A stretch of 64,000 nucleotides of DNA from Steinernema hermaphroditum (Eukaryota > Nematoda > Chromadorea > Rhabditida > Steinernematidae): contig CM059622.1 in assembly GCA_030435675.1 (NCBI GenBank), forward strand, positions 124,001 through 188,000, in the 5' to 3' direction. The notes beneath the pieces are model-generated. The model saw only the letters and a list, made by a program, of their open reading frames with translations. It did no database searches and was not told the origin of the DNA. Of this stretch, positions 29,727 through 40,252 are shown piece by piece (within the stretch, counting starts at the first letter, position 1; the number at the start of each line of letters is the position of its first letter). A program made the position numbers and the translations under genes.

Positions 29727-31984
29727 TTATTTCAACAGCAAAACAAAATGAAATGAAATGAAATGAAAGACAACCGGTGTTGGCAGCTCATCATACAGTA
29801 ATCTCCGATCTAGGCCTGCTAGACCCTAGGACTCTCTTCTGCTCATGCCGGTAACCTCACCAAAAGAAAGAGCAGAGGCAGAAGAAGGGATGCAGAAGCG
29901 GAGACGTTCAGACAGCCGTCTCCCTCACAGCCGCCGGTGCACACCTCGACGAAGAAGTTCGGCTTCGTGTCTCTTCTGCGGAGCGTCGCGTCAGAGTCGC
30001 TGAAGAGGTGTCGCCGGACACGTTGGGGCACGGCGCCAGCTGACTTGTAGAGCGTACAGCCGACGACCTCCTCGGCCCGCCCGCATCGGCGTTCCATCAC
30101 AGTGCGTGCTGAAAGGAGCGATTGATAAGTGAGAATTTATGAGTTAGGAAGAGGTCGAGTGGATGCGAAAATTGTGACTATCTATTGCACATTCCCTCAA
30201 ATTGTGTCTTTTTTGGAAAAATCTTTGTGTCCATTTATGCAACATTCTGGAGAGAAGTTAGGGGTCAGTAGTGTCAGGATATTGACTCTGGCACGGCTTC
30301 GAGGCCACATTGATGAATAGGAAATGAGGAAGTTATGAGTTGGGTCACGCGAGGAATTGAGTCAAGTGGCTGGGAAAGTCGGCGGCACCCTGGGCTGCTT
30401 AAGTGAAATTTATGGGGTTGTTGAATATTACCCGGGATACCCAGTCCCAGATATGTGCTTTGTCCCTTCTAGACGTCCACTGAGAGCGGAATCCCTTTGA
30501 AGGCTATGGTCTTCACTCTCATTTGACATCTCCCGGGGAGATGCGGCCGATCGCCATGGTAGAGACATTCTATGTGTTCCGTCAGCCCAAAATTTATGAT
30601 CTACGGTACGACCATCCTCAAGACGGTACAGATCCGGCAGCATTGGAACGATGTTGACCTAGAGACAGATGCTAAGGCAGCGATTGATTGCCACTTGTTG
30701 GATAGACTGGGAATGTCGATCCACTTTTCTGGCACTTTTCGGCTCCTTCACCCGGCCACTTATCCCCGAAACATATGCGTCCGAACTTCGGACCTATCTG
30801 GCACTTGTTGTGTCACCGTGGAGAAGCGCCGCAAAATTGAGTCTTCCACCTCACTTCCCCCAATCACCCGCAGCCGCGGTGCATGCCTAACCGCGGGAAG
30901 AACGCCGTTGTTCTCTTAACACAATTACGCTCTCGGGCGCACTCCTAATTGGCGCCGAAGAGCGGATTTCCGCGCCCTCAGCATATGAACACAATAATTG
31001 GCGAGTCCCTTTCCCACCGCACGCCTAAAGGCCCCTTCTAAAGAGACTGGGTCCCCGGGGGAGTGGACCTACTTTTGGACGCGCTCGTCTTGAAGTAGCT
31101 GAAGAGACAGTGCGTGGCGCTCTCGTTGGTACACCTGGTGGCTGGGAGGTGGCCGTTCTGGCACGCGTCGATGATGCGTTGGTTCTCCTCGGGTGAGTAC
31201 CAGTTCTGGTTACGGTCGCACTGTACGCAGAAGAGCGCGCCGAGACCTGAAAGCGGTCGTTAGGTGGGTTCCGAAGCAAAGACGGACTTGTGGGGAGGTG
31301 GAGGAGCAGAAGAAGGGGTGCGAGAAGAAGATTCATCTGGAAGCACTCGGGGACTGCGAGGAGGTGACGACAAAGACGACGCGGGTGGTCCTTGAGACCC
31401 TTGGCGCCACTTAATTAAGACGAGCACGAAGGGTGGCGCCGCCCTCCTACCCAAATTAGCGCAATACGAGTCGAAACACGGAGATTTTTTAATCGCCCGA
31501 GGAGAAGCACCGTGTGTGGTCGAGGCAGTGTCCGCGGCAGAGGAGCACAGCGACTCCGGGGAAAACAGGACAACGCGTCCAAATTGGGCGTTAGGCGGTG
31601 TGCCAAACAAAGTTGTCACGCACGTCCGTCCATTCCAGAAGTCGGAAAGTGGAAACGAACGGTAGTGGGCCAGTCCGAACGGCTAGAGTGACCAGAAAGG
31701 GTCATAAGGAAGGTGAACCCTTAAAAGGTCCTAATCTCTCGGATATCCGCTCGGGACACACGTGTGCACTTAGCGGTCGTGGAGGGGTGCGCGTCTAACG
31801 AGGTGAGTGGGGGACACCTGCGAGGGTGGCGCATTCCGGCGATAATTGTTATTTATCCACATTGTTTTCGCGCATTATCTCGCGATCCAATCGCGCGTCC
31901 TCTGGTGGCGGTGCAGTTGCGTTGAGGGTCATATCCCCGTCGAACGCATGAGGTTTACGAGTTTGGTAATGGGATTTATAAATT
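29727..31984. repeat. Left arm of a 2.25-kb inverted duplication
   Basis: Base x on this arm pairs with base 66493-x on the right arm across essentially the whole length. All open frames translate identically on both arms except one codon in the Ly6 gene tail (Pro here, Leu on the right, at 29850/36643). Divergence is concentrated in the last 60-120 bp at each end, with a short AAATG expansion at the outer edge (about 29746-29767) and a small indel plus several substitutions near 31925-31970. The arm carries a Ly6-like gene and most of a small membrane protein gene. Confidence 0.95.
29843..31336 (-). CDS. Ly6/three-finger-like GPI-anchored protein, left copy
   Basis: Three exons in phase: 31336-31288, 31246-31073 and 30108-29843, giving 162 aa. 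Exon 1 encodes a signal peptide (MNLLLAPLLLLLHLPTSLGA across the junction). The mature protein opens LFCVQC, the usual Ly6 start, and has about ten cysteines, ending CTGGCEGDGCLNVSASA before a hydrophobic tail (LLLPLLFLLVRL) typical of GPI-attachment signals. Such proteins sit on the outer cell surface and often modulate receptors or channels; in nematodes the ODR-2/HOT group is of this kind. The specific role is unknown. It is virtually identical to the right copy and transcribed away from it. Intron 2 is about 960 bp. The only codon difference seen is the penultimate one (Pro). Confidence 0.75.
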
Positions 31985-32061
31985 AGTTTCATAAATGCGA
32001 TTAGGAAAAAAGTAATTGGATATAGGAGCACGGAAACCGCAAGAACACAGGAATAGTACAT
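31849..32061 (-). CDS. Possible small single-pass membrane protein
   Basis: Open frame of 70 codons with one strong membrane segment (VLAVSVLLYPITFFLIAF, residues 6-23), a basic juxtamembrane region, and an acidic tail (PPPEDARLDREIMRENN). It straddles the inner edge of the left arm. The last 45 or so codons lie inside the duplicated sequence, and the N-terminal membrane part is unique to this side. It may be a complete micropeptide or the last exon of a larger gene. The counterpart on the right arm is truncated and frameshifted, which suggests this side is the ancestral one. Confidence 0.4.
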   Translation of the reverse strand: MYYSCVLAVSVLLYPITFFLIAFMKLIYKSHYQTRKPHAFDGDMTLNATAPPPEDARLDREIMRENNVDK

Positions 32062-32930
32062 AGCCCAAATAAAGTTGAACGAGACCTTGCTATTGTCGAG
32101 AAATGAAACCTCATCGCCGACAGTGATCGAAGGTCGAAAATTATTTAGAATCTAAAATAGGTCTGTAATTTGCACGAATGTTACCAAAGTAGTTGCTGCG
32201 AAGTTGCAAAAATGTTTAGACGCAACGATCACCTGTATCATATCCGTGTTTTACATCCCTATAATCTTTAAAAAAAGAAGACGGAAATGAATTAAAACTA
32301 ATACATGTATCGTTCAACAAACCCACAGCGACACTCCCTGTTCCGACAAAGCACGTTTATAACCGAAAATTCGATTAGGACGTACACGAAATTCTCACTC
32401 TCGCGCGACTTACCCACTTCCTAAAAGCTCTCCCAGGCCCCAAGGCAATGTCCTTTCAATTCGCCGCGGGATTCGCTCGATTGTTCATAATCCACGACTT
32501 CAAAGAGCCATAATGAATTCGTGATGAATTCGGAACATGCAAATCCCCGAATGGCGCGTGAGGTCATTCGCTCGTTATTATGTGTCCCTCTCCAAAGGAG
32601 AGTTGCGTGTCGGGCTGTGCTGACGCAAATATCCGCTAAACAGCCAATATTTTCTTATTTTCGGCCTCATCTCCACCACTTGTAATTTCCGAGCGTTGCG
32701 CGCTGGACGAGCAAAAATTCATTTAGAGCGTTTTTAGCAGAGAAATGGAAGAGAAAACCAGAAGTTATTATTCTGCTGACCACCAGTGGAAAGTGGAAAA
32801 ATGACCGTAAGATAATTCTTGCAACGATCAACTCAGTTGTGGCATTTGCTTTTTACGATTAGCAGAAAATGCAAATAAGATTTATTATTATTTTCGCCCT
32901 TTAGCGCATTATAAAAATAAACGCAAATGG

Positions 32931-33108
32931 CTTAGTGGTAGTAGAATGGTACTATCCCAGCTGGCTCTGTGGCTCATTGCGAACGTTGTCCGTTTGTAAG
33001 CAGCAGGTTTCGGGTTCGGTTCCCTTCGTGGTCCTTATTTTGAGTAGGTGTTCCCCGTGCTCACGGAAAAAACACAGAGAGACAGACCAACGGACGGTTC
33101 TTCGTTAA
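32931..33108 (+). mobile_element. tRNA-derived SINE, copy A
   Basis: It shares an approximately 150-bp core with 50455-50640 and with the complement of 51411-51600. The core contains a box A-like TGGCTCATTGCGAAC, an anticodon-arm-like stretch ending TTTGTAAG, and a box B GGGTTCGGTTCCC, followed by a hairpin CCGTGCTCACGG and an A/CA-rich tail. The 5' part reads like tRNA-Thr(TGT). It is too divergent to fold as a functional tRNA. This copy keeps GGCTCTGTGGCTC, the closest to a tRNA 5' end. Confidence 0.75.
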
Positions 33109-33282
33109 TATTTCGGGGATCACGGATTCGTTTCGGTCGTCAAAAGTTTAAAACCTCAAAACTTTACATGTTTACGCCAGTGATCCTATCGAGTCGTGTT
33201 CTTTCGCCTGCTTCCCGCCACGATCATTTATTCACTGCCATTTGACATTATACTTATCCCGCTGAAACATTGGATAAGTGAT

Positions 33283-33381
33283 GGACTCGTTTCGAACTTG
33301 GACTCGGACTCGTTTTAATCCGAACTGGTTTTGGGACTCGAACACCTTTTTTAGTCGAAACTCATTGCGATTTCGGACTCG
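33283..33381. repeat. GGACTCG-rich patch
   Basis: GGACTCG occurs five times (33283, 33300, 33306, 33334 and 33375) in 100 bp. Clusters of this kind resemble subterminal repeats of hAT-like DNA transposons, but no transposase or paired ends were found. Confidence 0.45.
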
Positions 33382-33943
33382 ATGAGGACAACCATTTGCA
33401 CGTTGGATGTACTTTTGAGCTCGACATATTCATCGGCACCCCATTTTTTAAACTGAAAAATTAACTTTCATATTTGACAATATTAGAAAGAGTTTATATA
33501 AAATGTGGCGACAGACACCAGACATGCCAATAGCAATCAAATCCGAAAAATCCTATTAACGCACCAAAATATCATGCACATCCAATCACTTTTTTTGCCG
33601 AAAAGAGAACAATAGCCCTGACACCCATAGAGCCGTTGGAAGGTTCGCTGAAATGTGCACTCAGGGTGCCAAAAGCGAAATATATCGATTGGGTAATGGA
33701 TGTTTAATGCGGAGGAGACTCGGGTCCTCTTTGCTCTTGCGCAATCCAAATTCGTTTGTCGAGGTGAGCGCCCACCTGCCTACGCCGCTGTCGCCACGGC
33801 GCATCTCCATTAGCAAATTGAGTCGTGTTAGTGTTTTTCCCTGAAGTTGTTGAATTACATCTGCTCTCAGATTTAGAGTCTTTTCGAATTGTACAGTTTT
33901 TTGATTTGCAATTATAAAATTCGCAGTTCGATTACTTTTATTG

Positions 33944-33958
33944 GGCTTAGGCTTAGGC
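33944..33958 (+). repeat. Short interstitial telomere-like repeat
   Basis: GGC followed by two copies of TTAGGC, the nematode telomere unit. The length (15 bp) is close to what chance allows in 64 kb, so this is noted rather than interpreted. Confidence 0.4.
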
Positions 33959-34503
33959 TTTGGATAAAGGTAATAAAGGATTTGTTGGAGGATATGTGAA
34001 TATTTAAAAAAGGTGCGAATCACTTAATATCGACAAACTCTTTTTGTTAACAGGTGATTTTTCATACAACTTCCTACCGAAGCAATCGCGCTTTTCCATT
34101 AATATTTCATTGTGAATATTCAAGTAAGCCTGCTTCAATGGACGTTGGTGAACTTTATTCCGAAATCTATGTCGAAGAATAGAACTTGTTTTAGTGCTTT
34201 CCAATAATTTCCATAATTACAAAACTTTTTATTTACTCTCTGTAAGGTATTCATAATGTGATATGACGCTAACCACTTGTGTCAAATGATCGGTGTAAGG
34301 TCTGCCTGTTTTGCGCCAGGTTTGAGCCGACATCTAAGCTTAAAAACAGCGGTCTTTGTTCGTGTGCGATATTTATAAAATCTGCTTTACTCACAAGCTA
34401 TTTTCTCTCCTGTCAACTCTACTTGTATACAAGCTTTCACCACCATTCTGTTCATGATCGAATTAGCGTTTTCGTCCACTTGTCGTCATGGCGTCACTAC
34501 TGC

Positions 34504-34645
34504 AATTTATAAATCCCATTACCAACCTCGTAAACCTCATGTGTTCGACGGGAAAGCCATGTTACTCTCAACGCAACTGCACCGCCACCAGAGGACGCGC
34601 GATTGGATCGCGAGATAATGCGCGAAAACAATGTGGATAAATAAC
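34504..34645 (+). pseudogene. Truncated, frameshifted copy of the small membrane protein tail
   Basis: The sequence matches the coding end of the left-arm membrane protein frame (31984-31849) from the IYKSHYQ segment on. The membrane segment and start are absent because the duplication ends inside the gene, and an indel near 34552-34562 shifts the frame. It therefore cannot encode the tail seen on the left. Confidence 0.6.
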
Positions 34646-35156
34646 AATTATCGCCGGAATGCGCCACCCTCGCAGGTGTCCCCCACTCACCTCGTTAGAC
34701 GCGCACCCCTCCACGACCGCTAAGTGCACACGTGTGTCCCGAGCGGATATCCGAGAGATTAGGACCTTTTAAGGGTTCACCTTCCTTATGACCCTTTCTG
34801 GTCACTCTAGCCGTTCGGACTGGCCCACTACCGTTCGTTTCCACTTTCCGACTTCTGGAATGGACGGACGTGCGTGACAACTTTGTTTGGCACACCGCCT
34901 AACGCCCAATTTGGACGCGTTGTCCTGTTTTCCCCGGAGTCGCTGTGCTCCTCTGCCGCGGACACTGCCTCGACCACACACGGTGCTTCTCCTCGGGCGA
35001 TTAAAAAATCTCCGTGTTTCGACTCGTATTGCGCTAATTTGGGTAGGAGGGCGGCGCCACCCTTCGTGCTCGTCTTAATTAAGTGGCGCCAAGGGTCTCA
35101 AGGACCACCCGCGTCGTCTTTGTCGTCACCTCCTCGCAGTCCCCGAGTGCTTCCAG

Positions 35157-36650
35157 ATGAATCTTCTTCTCGCACCCCTTCTTCTGCTCCTCCACCTCCC
35201 CACAAGTCCGTCTTTGCTTCGGAACCCACCTAACGACCGCTTTCAGGTCTCGGCGCGCTCTTCTGCGTACAGTGCGACCGTAACCAGAACTGGTACTCAC
35301 CCGAGGAGAACCAACGCATCATCGACGCGTGCCAGAACGGCCACCTCCCAGCCACCAGGTGTACCAACGAGAGCGCCACGCACTGTCTCTTCAGCTACTT
35401 CAAGACGAGCGCGTCCAAAAGTAGGTCCACTCCCCCGGGGACCCAGTCTCTTTAGAAGGGGCCTTTAGGCGTGCGGTGGGAAAGGGACTCGCCAATTATT
35501 GTGTTCATATGCTGAGGGCGCGGAAATCCGCTCTTCGGCGCCAATTAGGAGTGCGCCCGAGAGCGTAATTGTGTTAAGAGAACAACGGCGTTCTTCCCGC
35601 GGTTAGGCATGCACCGCGGCTGCGGGTGATTGGGGGAAGTGAGGTGGAAGACTCAATTTTGCGGCGCTTCTCCACGGTGACACAACAAGTGCCAGATAGG
35701 TCCGAAGTTCGGACGCATATGTTTCGGGGATAAGTGGCCGGGTGAAGGAGCCGAAAAGTGCCAGAAAAGTGGATCGACATTCCCAGTCTATCCAACAAGT
35801 GGCAATCAATCGCTGCCTTAGCATCTGTCTCTAGGTCAACATCGTTCCAATGCTGCCGGATCTGTACCGTCTTGAGGATGGTCGTACCGTAGATCATAAA
35901 TTTTGGGCTGACGGAACACATAGAATGTCTCTACCATGGCGATCGGCCGCATCTCCCCGGGAGATGTCAAATGAGAGTGAAGACCATAGCCTTCAAAGGG
36001 ATTCCGCTCTCAGTGGACGTCTAGAAGGGACAAAGCACATATCTGGGACTGGGTATCCCGGGTAATATTCAACAACCCCATAAATTTCACTTAAGCAGCC
36101 CAGGGTGCCGCCGACTTTCCCAGCCACTTGACTCAATTCCTCGCGTGACCCAACTCATAACTTCCTCATTTCCTATTCATCAATGTGGCCTCGAAGCCGT
36201 GCCAGAGTCAATATCCTGACACTACTGACCCCTAACTTCTCTCCAGAATGTTGCATAAATGGACACAAAGATTTTTCCAAAAAAGACACAATTTGAGGGA
36301 ATGTGCAATAGATAGTCACAATTTTCGCATCCACTCGACCTCTTCCTAACTCATAAATTCTCACTTATCAATCGCTCCTTTCAGCACGCACTGTGATGGA
36401 GCGCCGATGCGGGCGGGCCGAGGAGGTCGTCGGCTGTACGCTCTACAAGTCAGCTGGCGCCGTGCCCCAACGTGTCCGGCGACATCTCTTCAGCGACTCC
36501 GACGCGACGCTCCGCAGAAGAGACACAAAGCCGAACTTCTTCGTCGAGGTGTGCACCGGCGGCTGTGAGGGAGACGGCTGTCTGAACGTCTCCGCTTCTG
36601 CATCCCTTCTTCTGCCTCTGCTCTTTCTTTTGGTGAGGTTACTGGCATGA
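35157..36650 (+). CDS. Ly6/three-finger-like GPI-anchored protein, right copy
   Basis: Three exons in phase: 35157-35205, 35247-35420 and 36385-36650, giving 162 aa. Introns are 41 bp and 964 bp. Layout is as in the left copy: signal peptide, LFCVQCDRNQNWYSPEE start of the cysteine-rich domain, CTGGCEGDGC near the end, Asn/Ser-rich attachment region and a hydrophobic tail ending LLA. The tail codon Leu (Pro on the left) is the only amino-acid difference seen. The two copies are divergently transcribed from the central spacer, and whether both are expressed cannot be told from sequence. Similarity to any one named nematode Ly6 family is not strong enough for a symbol. Confidence 0.75.
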
Positions 36651-36905
36651 GCAGAAGAGAGTCCTAGGGTCTAGCAGGCCTAGATCGGAGATTACTGTAT
36701 GATGAACTGCCAACACCGGTTGTCTTTCATTTGATTTTGTTTTGTCGTTGAAATAAATTGTGTGGTAACCCCGAAATCTTTGTCAATACACGCATTCCGC
36801 TAGAAATCAGTTCATTCGCTCAGGAGTTCTTTGGCAGTAAAAGTACAACATTCAACAATCAATAACAACGAGTAACAACACATGGAAAACGTAACAAATA
36901 TACCT

Positions 36906-37615
36906 CTATTCTGCCATTGCTTCATCTTCTTCCTCGTCTTCCACTTCGACATCCGATGTCACCCACCACAGCATGCAGCCTAACCCGTTCTCCGCCATCG
37001 ACGCCTCCAGCTCATAGGACTTTTTAGAACTGTCCTCTTCTCCGGGCTGCACGTCGTTGAAGACTTCTTTGACCACGCGGAACCGTACCCTCTTCCCGGG
37101 GTCCATGAATAGCCGCGTTTCTTCGTCTTCTGGCGACGGCTGGTATGCCCAGTACCACGACTGCTCATTCTGGTCAAATCGCGAATTTTGCGGAAGTCTG
37201 CTTGGTGGCACTTTTATGTCATCGAAGAAATCCAGGGTGATGTAAACTCCTGAAAAGATATAATTTAGCATGTGTACACTCACAAGTGGACTGATAAAGA
37301 GACTACAGAACTATTGAAATTCATCGTACCTTCCTTGCTAGAACTGAGAACGACTCCTTCGAGAACTTGTCCGATGAACGGCCGGAAAACGACCAGCCGG
37401 AAAGTGACTTGAGTATATGTGCATCCGTCACCAGGCAAGATGTGTGCCTCGCCGATGTCAACGAAGTCGTAGAGGTTCATGGCGAGGCCGACATTGGGAA
37501 TGACCTTGTTCGCGTAACGGTTGTTGATAGCTGTGGTCAGGCGTTCTTCGTAGTCGCCTTGAAACTGGTGTGGCTTACTTTGTATTGTGTCTTTGATTGT
37601 GCTGAGGATAAACAT
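36906..37615 (-). CDS. POLR3H: RNA polymerase III subunit RPC8/RPC25
   Basis: Two exons (37615-37330 and 37249-36906) in phase give 209 aa (human POLR3H is 204). It begins MFILSTIKDTIQ and carries ANKVIPNVGLAMNLYDF and PGDGCTYTQVTFRLVVFRPF, the SHS2/RPB7-like N-terminal domain. GVYITLDFFDDIKVPPSRLP and the C-terminal OB-fold region follow (GLGCMLWWVTSD, matching the GLG...WW end of the human protein). The acidic last dozen residues are an extension. RPC8 pairs with RPC9 (CRCP1) to form the stalk of Pol III, used in tRNA and 5S rRNA initiation. The symbol is the human one. A second Pol III subunit (POLR3G) lies about 9 kb away. Confidence 0.93.
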
Positions 37616-38445
37616 CTGGAAAATATGCGGTTAAATGGACACGAACAATTGGAAGCACCTCGACCGTAGGCAAGCTGATTACGGTATCGAAACGGACAGA
37701 ACATTCAACAGTATAACAAAAATATATGGGACCTATTGCAATGCAATCGTAGCAGACTGCAGTTACGGTAATCATGCCTAGGAATATAGTACTCACACGA
37801 GAAAAACGAATACTGAGCATTTTAGTACTATGCTATCGTTGGTGAACAAAATATCCACCGAGAAAAATCCCAACTTCGACAGGAAATCCGCCGGGAAACA
37901 GCTACTGAGCTTAAACTGCGACGAACAAGAATAGTATCGTCGCAAAATGAATTCATGCCTCGTTTCTCATCACTCCTCACAGTTTCTGTAATGCAAGCCA
38001 CTATCTAAAGCGCAGCCAACAGTCTAAAGCTTTCATCTAGTGATAGCGGAATGCCTTAAGCCATATAGGGGCCATCGTTCTATACCGTTCTCTGCATAGC
38101 GCAGCATCAAAAAAATCGCGGCTGAAATACAATCATCCGCAAAAAAAGTGCTCTAAAGTCATTTATCACACTGAAGAAAGGATGTCCAGCCGTACAAGGA
38201 CGTAAGATATGCCAGAAAGCACGAAAATCTTCCAATCATGTTGGACAGGTTACAAACTTTGAAATCGTCGAAGTTAAAGTTGATAAAGTAGATGAGAAGA
38301 CGGTTCTCGTGCTTATCGCTTCAGGAACCTAACATTAACAGTAAACATTTTATGTTCGCGTTTATTCGCAAACTTATGAAGCTTTGACGATGTTCACTAT
38401 CTTCACACCGAATCTTTGTCCGAATTCTCACATTTCTCTTTTCAG
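37616..38445. other. Divergent promoter region of POLR3H and MRPS27
   Basis: About 830 bp between two divergent genes, with no supported frame. A CTTTTCAG acceptor at 38438-38445 touches the MRPS27 ATG, as expected for spliced-leader addition. The TGATTACGGTA motif occurs at 37676 and a related TTACGGTAATCA at about 37763. Confidence 0.5.
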
Positions 38446-40114
38446 ATGTTTGCGACACGACTGGGCTCAATCGTGGGCCGTCGCCTCTCAGCAAGAACGC
38501 TCCCCAGTCACCGCTACCTACTCTCCAGCGCATTCCAGCTTAATTCTGAATGGAGCCACCGGCAGGAAGCGCTTAAGAAGCTGGCGCTTGGTGGAGATTA
38601 CGAGTGGATCGCCGCCGTGCAAAAGAAGTTCATTGGAGGTGGTCATGCTAGTGCTGTTGACGTCGATGCTGCCGCTTGCGGCGCCGAGGAAAAAGATCAG
38701 ATCGAAGATATTGTGGATCTGATTTATAAGCTGCGACACACGGAAAATGCCGCTGATCTGCTTGAATCGACCGAGTACGCCGTTGTGAGGATGCTGCTGA
38801 AGAATGATGCTGTCGAGAAACTCTTTCTTGTGCTAAACGATCCGGTGAGTTAACAAGTTCGAGGTAATTTCTACTGGCAATGGCTTATTTACTTTAAAAT
38901 CACCCTTCGAAAAAACGCAAGTCTGTGGGCAGATGCAACAATGAAGTCCTGGCAAGACTTTTACAAGAATATAGCAAATTAAAGCTTGCTAGAGGCGACT
39001 ATTTCGCACCATGGCTATTCTCTTCCATATTTAGATAAACTATGGCATTTTCCTGAACGAGCACTCCGCCAGCCTTGGAATGGATTACTTCCTCACGAAG
39101 GAGAATTTCGCCGCAGCCGCTAAAATTGCCACTTTCGTCATGTTGCAAGAGATGCTCGACAATCGCCTTGTGAATCTCTTGAGCGTGTACAGCTGTTTGA
39201 AATGGTTAGAATTGCCTGCGGAAGAGCGCGTTTTTAGCGCAGAGATTCATCCACAGCCTGACGTAGAAGAGGAGGAAATAAGCGAAGAGGATCAGGTTAG
39301 GTGTTGATGTGTACAATCGTTGAAGGTGCGTTTAATTTAGAAAACGTTTAAATTCCCGTACTTGAAGAACGAGTTCTTTGACAACCACTTCGACCTAGTT
39401 GAGCCCGAGGCGCTAGTCGGCAAAACACTTCTTTGGGTCTCCCAGCATCTTTCTGACGCCGCATTAACGGAGAATCTGCGCATTCTCGGAGCGCTCTTCT
39501 ACAAGCAGTGGGAACTACTGGAATCACAGTTGGAAAAGAGCCGGAATTTGACGCACGATGTGGCAGCGATTTGCGGAGAACGTATTGACCAGTTGCTAGC
39601 CGGGCTAGGTGAAGGACAGGAAGAGTCGCCAGAAGCACAGAGATATAATAAGCTTAAGGTTAACTCCAATGTTTTCTCGTTGTTTTTTTAACATGGTCCT
39701 TGTTAGGAACTGGTCGAAAAGACTCCCAAATCCGAATCCCCGGAGAAGCTCTCTGCCATCGTCGAGAAATCTTTCCTCGCAGTCCGCGAAGATGAGGAAA
39801 AGAGTCTCACTGCATCACAAACAGCGCTGTTCAAGAAATGGAACGAGAGGCGGCAGTCGCTCATCGAAGCGCAGGCGCAGAAGGTAGCGCTCAGGATCCG
39901 GCTTGAGGAGATTGCCGAAGAGAAACTTGAAGCGGAAGAGGAGAAGGAACGTCTGATGTTCTTCGAGAATCGTGAAATGTGGTTGGATAAGGCATACGAA
40001 CGTGACCGTCTTTTCGAAGAGCTCAAGGTGGACGCGGAGGCATCACAGCAGACAGAGCAGCAGTATTCCATGGAGATGTTCGAGAAAGCGAGGAAGTTCG
40101 TGGAACAAGCGTAA
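38446..40114 (+). CDS. MRPS27: Mitochondrial small-ribosomal-subunit protein mS27
   Basis: Four exons in phase: 38446-38844, 39035-39295, 39341-39658 and 39707-40114, giving 461 aa (human MRPS27 is 414). The N-terminus is Arg/Ser-rich without acids for the first 30 residues, fitting a mitochondrial presequence (MFATRLGSIVGRRLSARTL). The conserved block INYGIFLNEHSASLGMDYF and the helical-repeat body match the MRP-S27 family, which in vertebrates has PPR-like helices and sits in the 28S subunit. A Glu-rich, coiled-coil C-terminus (KVALRIRLEEIAEEKLEAEE) follows. The ATG abuts a TTTTCAG trans-splice acceptor. BORCS8 begins 138 bp downstream, the spacing of a nematode operon. The symbol is the human one. 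Confidence 0.85.
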
Positions 40115-40252
40115 TCTTTTATTGATAGGATTTTGTTGAATTTGTTGTTAAAGTTTTCAACATCACTTTGTGTACGATAATTAACTGTTTCCTCGGTTCG
40201 TATATGCCTGCTTGATTTGGTTAGTACATTTCGTCAGGGTTTACTTTAAGCC

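Larger units (their letters stand above)
31985..34503. other. Unique spacer between the inverted arms
   Basis: About 2.5 kb, AT-rich, shared by the two divergent Ly6 genes as their far-upstream region. It contains a tRNA-derived SINE (32931-33108), a GGACTCG-rich patch (33283-33381) and a short telomere-like TTAGGC repeat (33944-33958). A 120-codon minus-strand frame (34023-33661) shows no domain and is not called as a gene. Confidence 0.6.
34504..36756. repeat. Right arm of the 2.25-kb inverted duplication
   Basis: Reverse complement of 29727-31984. The core (about 34573-36642) looks identical to the left arm wherever I compared it, while the outer 110 bp and inner 70 bp carry substitutions and small indels. 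It ends in TTGAAAT near 36756, after which the two flanks are unrelated. Confidence 0.95.

Noticed and set aside
31260..31619. 119-codon minus-strand frame, duplicated at 34874-35233
   Set aside because: Conserved only because it lies in the duplicated arms; it overlaps the Ly6 exon 1 in another frame and has no features of its own.
33661..34023. 120-codon minus-strand frame in the duplication spacer
   Set aside because: Contains the telomere-like repeat read as a Lys-Pro run and no recognisable domain; coding potential appears weak.
29727..36756. Inverted duplication as an assembly fold-back artefact
   Set aside because: The arms differ at their edges and at one internal base and are separated by a unique 2.5-kb spacer, which a fold-back of one molecule would not give; long reads would settle it.
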